Shown here: in pieces, positions 28,108 to 36,263 of the stretch | How the letters are laid out: each line of letters begins with the position of its first letter | Position numbering within the stretch: position 1 is the stretch's first letter | Assembly (NCBI RefSeq): GCF_900176485.1 | Contig: NZ_FWYD01000013.1 | Coordinates: 27,661-91,660, forward strand | DNA from: Primorskyibacter flagellatus | GTDB lineage: Bacteria; Pseudomonadota; Alphaproteobacteria; Rhodobacterales; Rhodobacteraceae | Length of the DNA: 64,000 bases | Direction: 5' to 3' | Position numbers and translations under genes: made by a program | The notes under the pieces: model-generated | What the model was told of the DNA's origin: nothing | The model's input: only the letters and a program-made list of their open reading frames with translations | Database searches by the model: none

Positions 28108-28989
28108 TTATCCTTTCACAGATCCGGCCATCAGCCCGCGAACGAAGTAGCGGCCAGCGACGATATAGACGAGGAGGGTGGGCAGGGCGGCCATGATGGC
28201 GCCCGCGAAATGCACGTTGTATTCCTTCACACCCGTCGAGGATTGCACGAGATTGTTCAGCGCCACGGTCATCGGCTGGCTGTCGAAATCCGAGAACGAG
28301 GCCCCGAACAGGAAGTCGTTCCAGATATTGGTGAATTGCCAGATGACGCAGACCACGGCGATCGGCCCGGATGAGGGCAGCATGATGCGCCGGAAGATGG
28401 TGAAGAACCCCGCGCCGTCGATCATTGCCGCGCGCACCAGTTCGGTCGGGAATTGCTGGTAGTAGTTGCGGAAATACAGCGTCGAAAAGCCGATGCCGTA
28501 GACGAGGTGGACAAAGACCAGCCCCGGCACGGTGCCCGCAAGCCCGACAAGGCCCAGCATCCGCGCCATCGGGATCAGCACCATCTGGAACGGGATGAAG
28601 CAGCCGAACAGCAGCAGCCCGAAGATGATCGTATCGCCGCGGAACCGCCATTTGGTCAGCACATAGCCATTGAGCGCGCCCAGCACGGTCGAGATCGCAA
28701 CCGCCGGGACCACCATGACGATGGAGTTCCAGAAAAACGGGCGCAGGCCGGTGGCCTCGACCCCGATCTGTGCCGTCGACCAGGCGCTTTTCCAGGGTGC
28801 CAGCGTCCAGACGTCGGGCAGGGCCATCATGCCCCCCGCTTGAATTTCACTAAGCGGTTTGAGCGAGTTGACCACCATCACATAAAGCGGCAGCAGGTAG
28901 TACAGGCAGAACAGCGCCAGAAGCGTGTAGATGACAAAGCGCGATCCGGCGCCGGTGCGGACCACGGTTGCGGTTGCATTGCTGGACAT
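28108..28989 (-). CDS. Sugar ABC transporter permease (MalG/GtsC type)
   Basis: 293 residues with six membrane helices, beginning MSSNATATVVRTGAGSRF then FVIYTLLALFCLYYLLPLY. The CUT1 EAA loop reads ELVRAAMIDGAGFFTIFRRIMLPSSGP. The start codon shares one base with the stop of the other permease (TGATG). The same frame is open further upstream to 29448, but that part is the antisense-frame shadow of the first permease and I excluded it. Confidence 0.94.
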   Translation of the reverse strand: MSSNATATVVRTGAGSRFVIYTLLALFCLYYLLPLYVMVVNSLKPLSEIQAGGMMALPDVWTLAPWKSAWSTAQIGVEATGLRPFFWNSIVMVVPAVAISTVLGALNGYVLTKWRFRGDTIIFGLLLFGCFIPFQMVLIPMARMLGLVGLAGTVPGLVFVHLVYGIGFSTLYFRNYYQQFPTELVRAAMIDGAGFFTIFRRIMLPSSGPIAVVCVIWQFTNIWNDFLFGASFSDFDSQPMTVALNNLVQSSTGVKEYNVHFAGAIMAALPTLLVYIVAGRYFVRGLMAGSVKG

Positions 28990-29888
28990 CACGACTTCTC
29001 CCGCAGTTCGGAGTAGATGTAGGGCACCATGATCGCGGCAATCGCCATCAGCATGATCGTGGCCGAGGCCGCACCGATGCCCATCTGGTTGCGCGTGAAC
29101 GTGTAGGAATACATGAAGGTGGCGGGGACTTCGGTGGACGTGCCCGGCCCGCCGCCTGTCAGGGCGATGACAAGGTCGTAGGACTTGATCGCCATATGCG
29201 CCAGAACCACGAAGGCCGACATGAAGGCGGGGCGCAGTTGCGGAATGACGATCCGGCGGTAAAGCGCGAAATTCGACGCCCCGTCGATCTGGGCGGCTTT
29301 CAGCACCTCGTTGTCGATGCCGCGCAGGCCCGCCAGAAACATCGCCATGACAAAGCCCGAGGTTTGCCAGACGGCCGCGATGACGATGGTATAGATCGCC
29401 ATGTCGCCATCCTTGATCCAGTCGAAGGTGAAGCTTTCCCAGCCCCAACTGCGGATGACCGCCTGCAAACCGATGCCCGGATCAAGGAACCACTTCCACG
29501 CGGTCCCGGTGACGATGAACGACAGCGCCATCGGGTAGAGGTAAATGGTGCGGATGAAACCTTCTGCGCGGATTTTCTGATCCAGCAGGATCGCCAAGGC
29601 CAGCCCCAGTGCGCAGCAGATCACGATATACAGAGAGCCGAAAATCAACAGGTTGGTGATCGCCGTGTCCCAAGCGCGGATGCGGAACAGTTTGGAATAG
29701 TTTTCCCAGCCCACAAGGTCGAAAGAGGGCAGGATGCGGCTGTCGGTGAAGGACAGATAGAAGGTGAAGATGATGAAGCCGTAGACGAAAATCAGAACCA
29801 TCGCCAGACTTGGACTGAGAACCAGTTTCGGCAACGCTTCACGCAGCCAGTCATTGCCGCCGCGGCGGTTTCGGGCAACCTGTGCCAT
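28989..29888 (-). CDS. Sugar ABC transporter permease (MalF/GtsB type)
   Basis: 299 residues with six membrane helices and a CUT1 EAA loop NEVLKAAQIDGASNFALYRRIVIPQLRP. It resembles GtsB, the glucose/mannose permease of Pseudomonas, more than the long MalF. It forms a heterodimer with the next permease and lies 60 bp downstream of the binding-protein gene. Confidence 0.94.
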   Translation of the reverse strand: MAQVARNRRGGNDWLREALPKLVLSPSLAMVLIFVYGFIIFTFYLSFTDSRILPSFDLVGWENYSKLFRIRAWDTAITNLLIFGSLYIVICCALGLALAILLDQKIRAEGFIRTIYLYPMALSFIVTGTAWKWFLDPGIGLQAVIRSWGWESFTFDWIKDGDMAIYTIVIAAVWQTSGFVMAMFLAGLRGIDNEVLKAAQIDGASNFALYRRIVIPQLRPAFMSAFVVLAHMAIKSYDLVIALTGGGPGTSTEVPATFMYSYTFTRNQMGIGAASATIMLMAIAAIMVPYIYSELREKS

Positions 29889-29948
29889 GGCACGTCTCCA
29901 ATTGATTGGATGGGAAAGCGCCGAAGCGCTTTCCCGCAGGCACGTCGA

Positions 29949-31199
29949 TTACTTCGAGATATCGACGGCTGTGACCAGTTCCTCTACCGCTGTCGCGGAG
30001 TCGAACTCGCCGTTGAAATGCGCGGTAATCACGTCATACATGGCGTTCTTGACCGAGGCCGGGTTGGCATGGCCATGCCCCATCGAGCCAAGAAGGTTGC
30101 CGCTGGCATCGGCTGCCTTGAAGTCCTCGTAGGCGCGCTGGCCGCAAGCATCAAGCTCGCTTGCATCCAGATCTGTCCGCGCCGGAACAGAGCCTTTCAC
30201 CTTGTTGAAGGCGATCTGGAATTCCGGCGACATGATGGCATTGGCCAGTGCGGCCTGCTCGTCCGACACGCCTTCGCCCTGCGAGAACATGGCGAATTGG
30301 TCAGAGTTGAAGGTCACCTGATCCTGGCTGCCGGGGAAACGGAAGCAGAGAAAATCCTCGCCGGGGACTTTGCCCGCGTTCAGGAATTCGCCCTTGGCCC
30401 AGTCGCCCATCAGCTGGAACGCCGCTTCCTTGTTGATCACCATCGCGGTCGCAAGGTTCCAGTCTCGGCCCGAGAAGTTGTCATCGACAAAGCTGCGCAG
30501 CGTGGCCATGCGGTCGAAGACCTCTTTCATCTGATCGGAACCGAGCGCCTCTGCGTCGAGGTCGATCATTGATGCCTGATAGAATTCCGGGCCGCCGACA
30601 GCCAGCACGACGCCGTCAAAGAAAGTGGCTTCCTGCCAGGCCTGACCCCCATGCGCGAGTGCCACGTATCCGGCATCCTTGGCCGCCTGAAGGGCCGCGA
30701 CGAATTCGTTCCATGTCTGCGGCTCTTCCAGGCCAAGTTCGTCCATGATGGCCTTGTTCGCCCAGACCCAGTTGGTGGAATGCACGTTCACCGGGGCCGC
30801 GACCCACTGGCCGTCATAGGTCGAGAATTTCTGAAGCGCGGCGGGCACCACATCATTCCATCCGCCTTCTTCGGCGATGTCGTTGAGGTTGGCAAGCGCG
30901 CCTTCCTTGGCCCAGTCGGTGATGTCAAAGCCCAGCATCTGCACGGCTGTGGGCGGGTTGCCGGAGGTGACGCGCGCGCGCAGCACGGTCATTGCCTGCG
31001 TGCCGCCGCCACCGGCCACCGGCATGTCCTGCCAGCCGATATCCTGACCCGACAGATCGTCCTTCAGCACGTTCAGCGCCGAGGCTTCGCCACCGGATGT
31101 CCACCAGTGCAGCACTTCGACATCCGCCGCCTGCGCCATGCCGGCCGTGGCCAGAAACGCTGCGGCAAGTGCCGTTTTTCCACCAAAATATTTATGCAT
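29949..31199 (-). CDS. Sugar ABC transporter substrate-binding protein (GtsA-like)
   Basis: 416 residues with a Sec signal peptide ([24 protein letters not shown]). The mature N-terminus [24 protein letters not shown] and the block [24 protein letters not shown] closely resemble glucose-binding GtsA. This is the best clue that the imported compound is a monosaccharide or a sugar-like polyol/glycoside. I chose the Met at 31199 because GGGAGG lies 7 bases upstream; the frame continues to 31220. The mature protein has one late Cys ([11 protein letters not shown]). Confidence 0.92.
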   Translation of the reverse strand: MHKYFGGKTALAAAFLATAGMAQAADVEVLHWWTSGGEASALNVLKDDLSGQDIGWQDMPVAGGGGTQAMTVLRARVTSGNPPTAVQMLGFDITDWAKEGALANLNDIAEEGGWNDVVPAALQKFSTYDGQWVAAPVNVHSTNWVWANKAIMDELGLEEPQTWNEFVAALQAAKDAGYVALAHGGQAWQEATFFDGVVLAVGGPEFYQASMIDLDAEALGSDQMKEVFDRMATLRSFVDDNFSGRDWNLATAMVINKEAAFQLMGDWAKGEFLNAGKVPGEDFLCFRFPGSQDQVTFNSDQFAMFSQGEGVSDEQAALANAIMSPEFQIAFNKVKGSVPARTDLDASELDACGQRAYEDFKAADASGNLLGSMGHGHANPASVKNAMYDVITAHFNGEFDSATAVEELVTAVDISK

Positions 31200-31250
31200 T
31201 AGGTAACCTCCCATATTCACTTTTGTTTTCTGACGACCGCCGCGGCGGTG

Positions 31251-32777
31251 TCAGGCCGTCTTCACCCAAGGTGCCCTGCTGCGTCCGATGCGCATGACCA
31301 GTGATTTTACCTCAAGGAATTCTTCAAATCCGTAACGTCCGATCTCTCTCCCTTGTCCCGACTCCTTCATCCCGCCGAACGCAACTTCAGGAAATCCGTC
31401 CATCCATGTGTTGGTCCAGACCGTTCCCGCCTGCGCTTTGCGGGCAAAGGCAAGACAGGTGTGGACGTTTTCGCTCCAGACGCCCGCAGACAAACCGTAG
31501 GTCGAGTCATTTGTCAGAGCAACAGCTTCGTCGAAATCGCGGAATGTCAGTACGGTCAGGACAGGGCCGAAGACCTCCTCGCGGGCAATTGCCATGTCGG
31601 GCGTCACGCCGCGCACAATGGTTGGCTGGTAGAATTGATCGCCCAGCCCCGGCACATTCAGGATGCCGCCGCCCAGGCAGAGTTCGGCCCCCGCGTCGAC
31701 GGCGTCCTTGACGTAGCCGTCGATCTTGGCCTGATGATCGGCGGTCACGATGGCCCCGACCTGGGTGTCAGGATGCATCGGATTGCCGAACACCACCTTG
31801 CGCGACAGGGCGACGACACGGGCTATGAAATCACCCGCGATGTCTTCGTGCACGATGATCCGGCTGGATGAATTGCAGCACTGGCCGACGTTGAAATACA
31901 CGCCGAAGGTCACGGCATCGGCAGCAGAGTCCAGTTCGGCATCGGCAAAGATCACCTGCGGGTTCTTGCCGCCAAGCTCCAGCGCGACTTTCTTGAGCGT
32001 TTCGCCCGCCGATTTGGTGATCGTCTTGCCCACGGCGGTGGACCCGGTGAACGTCACCATGTCCACATCCCGGTGGGTGCTGAGCAGGCTGCCGACCGGC
32101 GTCCCGTAGCCCAGCACAATGTTGCAGACGCCGGCAGGCAGACCTGCCTCTTGCAGCATCTCGCCCAGCATGGCGGTGGTCGAGGGGGTCATTTCTGACG
32201 GTTTGACCACGCAGGTACATCCGGCGGCCAGCGCGAAGGGCAGTTTCTGGCTGAGGATCCAGAACGGAAAATTCCACGGCGTGATGATCGAGACAACGCC
32301 GATTGGCTCCTTGAGGACCATCCCGAGAATATCCTCGCCCAGCGTGTTGTGGCTGTCGCCATGAGACGTGCGGGCCAGCGAGGCCGCATAGCGCCACAGG
32401 TCCGCCGCGCCGCCGCATTCGCCGCGCGATTGCGAAATCGGTTTGCCGCTTTCCAGCGTTTCGATCACGGCGAGCCGCTCTTCGTTCTGTTCGATCAGGT
32501 CGGCGACCTTGTTCAGAACCGCCGCACGATCCTTGGCCGACAGGCCGCTCCAGCGGCCATCGTCAAATGCGGTGCGGGCGGCGTTGATCGCGGCCTCGGC
32601 CTCGGCCTCTGACCCAACTGCGGCCTGACTGACAACAATGCCATGCGAGGGCGAGACGCGGTCCGATTTCCGGCCATCGGCGCTGTCGGTGAAGGTGCCG
32701 TTGATGAAATGCCGGGCCTGATAGGGCGTTTGCGGCATGTCGACGGTCTGTTCCGAAAGAATATTGAGATCCAGCAT
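31251..32777 (-). CDS. NAD(P)-dependent aldehyde dehydrogenase
   Basis: 508 residues, the standard ALDH length. It shows PWNFPFWILSQKLPFALAAGC, the nucleotide-binding FTGSTAVGKTI, the general base in ALELGGKNPQ, the catalytic Cys in FNVGQCCNSSSR, and EVFGPVLTVLTF near the end. Specific relatives are betaine-aldehyde and gamma-aminobutyraldehyde-type enzymes, but these names do not fix the substrate. In context it would oxidise the aldehyde formed by a GMC dehydrogenase to an acid. Start at 32777, three bases after the hydratase stop, with GGAAG upstream. Confidence 0.92.
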   Translation of the reverse strand: MLDLNILSEQTVDMPQTPYQARHFINGTFTDSADGRKSDRVSPSHGIVVSQAAVGSEAEAEAAINAARTAFDDGRWSGLSAKDRAAVLNKVADLIEQNEERLAVIETLESGKPISQSRGECGGAADLWRYAASLARTSHGDSHNTLGEDILGMVLKEPIGVVSIITPWNFPFWILSQKLPFALAAGCTCVVKPSEMTPSTTAMLGEMLQEAGLPAGVCNIVLGYGTPVGSLLSTHRDVDMVTFTGSTAVGKTITKSAGETLKKVALELGGKNPQVIFADAELDSAADAVTFGVYFNVGQCCNSSSRIIVHEDIAGDFIARVVALSRKVVFGNPMHPDTQVGAIVTADHQAKIDGYVKDAVDAGAELCLGGGILNVPGLGDQFYQPTIVRGVTPDMAIAREEVFGPVLTVLTFRDFDEAVALTNDSTYGLSAGVWSENVHTCLAFARKAQAGTVWTNTWMDGFPEVAFGGMKESGQGREIGRYGFEEFLEVKSLVMRIGRSRAPWVKTA

Positions 32778-32780
32778 GCG

Positions 32781-33548
32781 TTATCTTCCCGAGAAGTCTG
32801 GTTTGCGTTTGGCGCGAAAGGCGGCCACGCCCTCCGCCCGGTCCTCCGTCGCGGCGATTGCGGCGCTCCCCAAGGCTTCGACCATGGCGGCCCGGTCCTC
32901 GTCCTGCGCGGCGTGGATCATCGACTTTGCAATCTCGACCGCGCGGGGCGACAGGGTGATCGCGCGTTCCAGCAGCGTTTCCGCCACCGTGCGAGGATCA
33001 GGGTCCACAGCCGCGACAAAGCCGCAGGCCAGCGCACGGTCCGCCTTGATGCGGTTGCCGAACAGCGCCATTTCCTTGACCATCGGTTCCGGCAGCAGAC
33101 GCAACAGACGTTGCGTGCCTGACCATCCGGGGACGATCCCGACGCCCGCTTCGGGCAGGGCGAGTGCGGCTTTGGGGGCCATCACGCGGATGTCGCAGGC
33201 GGCGGCAAGTTCCAGCCCGCCGCCAAAGGCATGGCCTTGCATGGCCGCGACGGTGGGTTTTGACAGGCGCGCCAGCCGGTCGAATATCCGGTGGCCGTCG
33301 CGTACCCAGTGGCGGGCAAATTCGGCGGAGCCAAGATCGCCCCATCCGTTGATGTCGGCACCGGTGCAGAAAGCGCGGTCGCCCTCGGCGGTCAGGATTA
33401 GGGCGGCAATCGTGGTGTCCCGTTCGATCACCTCAAGATGCGCGGCCAGTTGGTCCAGCATCTGGACAGTAAAGGCGTTCATCTTGGCGGGATTGTCCAA
33501 GCGCAGCTCTGCGATTGCGCCGTGTTGGATGAGGTGAACGGTGCTCAT
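32781..33548 (-). CDS. Enoyl-CoA hydratase/isomerase (crotonase family)
   Basis: 255 residues, the usual crotonase length. The oxyanion-hole segment is AFCTGADINGWGD and AMQGHAFGGGLELAAACDIRV. Both glutamates that matter for hydratases appear conserved: one in ALPEAGVGIVPGWSGTQRL and one in VKEMALFGNRIKADRA. It probably hydrates an enoyl-CoA (or cleaves a related CoA thioester) made by the CoA-transferase product. Start at 33548, overlapping the CoA-transferase stop (ATGA); an in-frame ATG exists at 33557. Confidence 0.9.
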   Translation of the reverse strand: MSTVHLIQHGAIAELRLDNPAKMNAFTVQMLDQLAAHLEVIERDTTIAALILTAEGDRAFCTGADINGWGDLGSAEFARHWVRDGHRIFDRLARLSKPTVAAMQGHAFGGGLELAAACDIRVMAPKAALALPEAGVGIVPGWSGTQRLLRLLPEPMVKEMALFGNRIKADRALACGFVAAVDPDPRTVAETLLERAITLSPRAVEIAKSMIHAAQDEDRAAMVEALGSAAIAATEDRAEGVAAFRAKRKPDFSGR

Positions 33549-35116
33549 TGCCCCCATCCCATCGGCGCATCCGCCAGCAGCGAGAGTGGCAACGTGATCG
33601 CATCCCCGGCAAGTGTCACGCGGCCGCCGGACGCTTCGACAATGTCGCGCGCCGGATCAATACCGGGCATGATTTCGGTGGCGACCAGACCGGTTTCGCC
33701 AAGGCGCATGACGCAACGCTCTGTGATATAGAGAACCTCTTGTCCCAGCTTGCGGGCGCGGGCACCCGAGAAGGTCACATGTTCGACCGCTTCGACCATC
33801 TTGGTGAATTTGCCCGGTGCCTCGACCTTGATGCCTTGGTCGGACAGGGCAATCTGCGCGCCGGCCTCGAACCAGCCCGAGAACACGATTTTCTTCGCGC
33901 CAGAGGTGATGTCGACAAAGCCGCCACACCCCGCGGTGAGGTAAGGTTTCTTGCCCAGTTTCGAGACGTTGACATTGCCTTCCACATCCACCTCCAGGAA
34001 GGACAGGAAGGACACGTCAAAGCCGCCGCCCTGAAAATAGATGAATTGCTGCGGGGAGGGCACGAAAGCGTCGGCATTCGATGCACAGCCAAAGGCGAAG
34101 CCGGTCAGGGGCACGCCGCCCACGGCACCTTGTTCCACCGCCCATGTCACCGCGTCAGGGTGGCCTTCTTCCAGCAGGATGCGCGGCACCATGGCACTGA
34201 TCCCGAAGCCGAGATTTGCGGTCATGCCCGGCTTCAGCTCCATCGCGGCGCGGCGGGCGATGATCTTCTCGACACCGGGTTCGGCATACGCAAAACTGTC
34301 CCAAGGACGCATGACCTGACCGGAAATCGCCGGATCGTAGGGCGTTTCGCAGGTCTGTTTCTGATCGGGGTCGATGACGACCAGATCCACCAGATGCCCC
34401 GGCACCCGGACGTCATGCGGACGCAGCGAGCCGCGCTTGGTGACCTGGCTGACCTGCGCGATGACCAACCCGCCGTGATTGCGCACGCAGATCGCCTGTT
34501 CCAGCCCGCCCAGATATGCGCCTTCGTGTTCATAGGTCAGGTTGCCGTGTTCATCCGCAGTGGTGGCGCGCAGGATCGCCACGTTCGGCACGATATTGGG
34601 GAAGTGCAGCCAGGTGTCGCCATCGAACTCCACGCGCCTGACGATCGGGGCCTCGGCGCCGCGGTCGTTCATCGCACAGCCTTCGCGGACCGGATCGACA
34701 AACGTGTCCATCCCCACCTTGGTCAGCACGCCGGGCCGGTTGGCCGCCGCTTCGCGGGTCATGTCGAACAGGATGCCGGAAGGCACGTTATAGGCAGCGA
34801 CGCGGTTTTCGACCACCATGCGCCAGATCTCTGGCATCGGCTTTGACGACGGGCCGGACGGGTAGGAACCGCCCAGGATACGCGCCAAAAGCCCATCCTT
34901 GGCAATATGATCGACGCCTTTCACCCCGTACATGTCGCCCGCAGCAATCGGATGTATGCTGGTCAGGTTTGTCGGGTGGCCTTCGGCGTCGAAACGCGCG
35001 CCGAGCGCCTTCAACACCAGATCCGGGCATCCGAGGGCGGAGGAGGACGACACTGTCAGCGTGGCGCCGTCGGGGATTTTAGCGGCGGCATGTTCCGCGC
35101 TGGTGACCTTGGTCAT
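33545..35116 (-). CDS. Family-I acyl-CoA:carboxylate CoA-transferase (propionate CoA-transferase-like)
   Basis: 523 residues with the alpha and beta CoA-transferase halves fused, as in Pct and acetate CoA-transferase YdiF. N-terminal half has IPDGATLTVSSSSALGCPDLVLKAL. The catalytic glutamate is expected in AVEQGAVGGVPLTGFAFG, matching the E-x-G-x2-GG element of the family, and GGAGGFVDI-like glycine loops follow (TAGCGGFVDITSGAKKIVFSG). It exchanges CoA between an acyl-CoA and the acid produced upstream, without using ATP. It overlaps both neighbours by 4 bp, so it is tightly coupled to the oxidoreductase and the hydratase. Confidence 0.9.
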   Translation of the reverse strand: MTKVTSAEHAAAKIPDGATLTVSSSSALGCPDLVLKALGARFDAEGHPTNLTSIHPIAAGDMYGVKGVDHIAKDGLLARILGGSYPSGPSSKPMPEIWRMVVENRVAAYNVPSGILFDMTREAAANRPGVLTKVGMDTFVDPVREGCAMNDRGAEAPIVRRVEFDGDTWLHFPNIVPNVAILRATTADEHGNLTYEHEGAYLGGLEQAICVRNHGGLVIAQVSQVTKRGSLRPHDVRVPGHLVDLVVIDPDQKQTCETPYDPAISGQVMRPWDSFAYAEPGVEKIIARRAAMELKPGMTANLGFGISAMVPRILLEEGHPDAVTWAVEQGAVGGVPLTGFAFGCASNADAFVPSPQQFIYFQGGGFDVSFLSFLEVDVEGNVNVSKLGKKPYLTAGCGGFVDITSGAKKIVFSGWFEAGAQIALSDQGIKVEAPGKFTKMVEAVEHVTFSGARARKLGQEVLYITERCVMRLGETGLVATEIMPGIDPARDIVEASGGRVTLAGDAITLPLSLLADAPMGWGQ

Positions 35117-36117
35117 GCGATTTCCTCGTATTTCAGCGTCTGGCGTTGGCCAGTACGGGCGGAGGTACGAACGGCCATGGCGACCTGTAGCGATTTTATA
35201 CCGTCCAGACCCGTGGCCGCAGGCGTGCCATCGCCTGCCACGGCCTCACAGAACCGGCGTACGGATTCGTCGTAGAGGTTGTGGTTGTCGAACGGCACGG
35301 GTTTGCGTCCGGCGGCTGTGACCATTTCGATTTCGCCCTCCGGGTCCTGACCCATGACGCCCTTGGCAAAGATCGACCCCTCGGTTCCGTGTATTTCGAT
35401 GCCCGACCCGGCGAAGGGGTGGGTGAAGCTTTCGTGGCTCATCACCATCGCGCCCGACGGCATGGTCCAGACCGACATTGCCGAATCCTCGACCCCCTTG
35501 CCCATACCGGACACGCCCATCTGGGCCGCGACATCCTGTGGGTCTTCGCCGAGGATGAACCGCACGAGGTCGGCGTTATGCACAGTAATATCGGGGATCA
35601 CCCCGCCGCCTGCGTCCGGATTGTCCAGCCGCCAGCCGCGCAGCCCTTCGGGCAGATGCACGGCATGAAACACGCGCATGGACAGAACCCGACCGATAGC
35701 ATTGTCGCGGATCAGGGACCGGATCGCCCGGTGGCTTCCGGCGCAGCGCAGATGGTGGTTGGTCGCAAAGACGACACCGGCAGCCTTGGCCGCGCGTACC
35801 ATCGCAGTTGCGCCCTCAATGGTGGTGGACAAGGGCTTTTCACACAAGACATGCTTGCCGGCGGCAATTGCTGCGATTGCTTGCGACTGGTGTTTTTCGT
35901 TCGTGGACGAAATGTAGACAGCGTCAATCGACGGGTCGCGCAACGCCTCATCCAAATCCGACGTGGCACCGGGGATATCGTTCTGTCGCGCATATTCCGC
36001 CGCGCGCTCCTGCGAGCCGCTGACAACCCAGGATACCCGACCCGCGCCCTGCGCACGGATGGCGCCTATCATGTAGTCGCGTGCAATGGTGCTTGCGCCG
36101 ATGAGTACCCAGTTCAC
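35113..36117 (-). CDS. Gfo/Idh/MocA-family NAD(P)-dependent oxidoreductase
   Basis: 334 residues. N-terminal Rossmann fold starts NWVLIGASTIARDYMIGAIR, the family marker EKP is in HVLCEKPLSTTIEGA, and the C-terminal domain carries DITVHNADLVRFILGEDP with the active-site His. Relatives act on sugars, inositols and glucosides (often at C3 or as 1,2-dehydrogenases). It is the first gene of the locus. I placed the start at the GTG at 36117, which has GGGAGG five bases upstream; the ATG at 36147 belongs to the operator and lies before the expected transcription start. An ATG at 36132 is less well placed. Confidence 0.87.
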   Translation of the reverse strand: MNWVLIGASTIARDYMIGAIRAQGAGRVSWVVSGSQERAAEYARQNDIPGATSDLDEALRDPSIDAVYISSTNEKHQSQAIAAIAAGKHVLCEKPLSTTIEGATAMVRAAKAAGVVFATNHHLRCAGSHRAIRSLIRDNAIGRVLSMRVFHAVHLPEGLRGWRLDNPDAGGGVIPDITVHNADLVRFILGEDPQDVAAQMGVSGMGKGVEDSAMSVWTMPSGAMVMSHESFTHPFAGSGIEIHGTEGSIFAKGVMGQDPEGEIEMVTAAGRKPVPFDNHNLYDESVRRFCEAVAGDGTPAATGLDGIKSLQVAMAVRTSARTGQRQTLKYEEIA

Positions 36118-36134
36118 GATAGCCTCCCGCATTT

Positions 36135-36177
36135 TGGAACGTTCCATAAGTTAGTGGAACGTTCCAGTTTTAGTCAA
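36135..36177 (-). promoter_or_regulatory. Main promoter of the catabolic locus with two LacI-type operators
   Basis: On the reverse strand a -35 TTGACT (36172-36177) and a weak -10 TAACTT (36148-36153) are spaced 18 bp. Operator 1, TGGAACGTTCCA at 36155-36166, fills the spacer. Operator 2, the same 12-mer at 36135-36146, covers the expected transcription start. The centres are exactly 20 bp apart, near two helical turns. This is a classic layout for steric repression by two LacI-family dimers. The same 12-mer lies before the flavoprotein gene near 22330. Confidence 0.8.
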
Positions 36178-36263
36178 GAGAGAATCTGATGCCACGCTAA
36201 TCGGGTGCCGCAGGCTTGCGCGAGGCACTGTCGCGCTTGCTCAAGCTGTTTGCGAAGTCAGCC

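Noticed and set aside
28990..29448. Upstream extension of the second permease reading frame
   Set aside because: It overlaps the first permease in another frame; membrane helix 1 and the natural start begin at 28989.
28968..30572. Plus-strand open frame of 534 codons opposite permease and binding-protein genes
   Set aside because: Antisense to well-supported ABC transporter genes; no motif.
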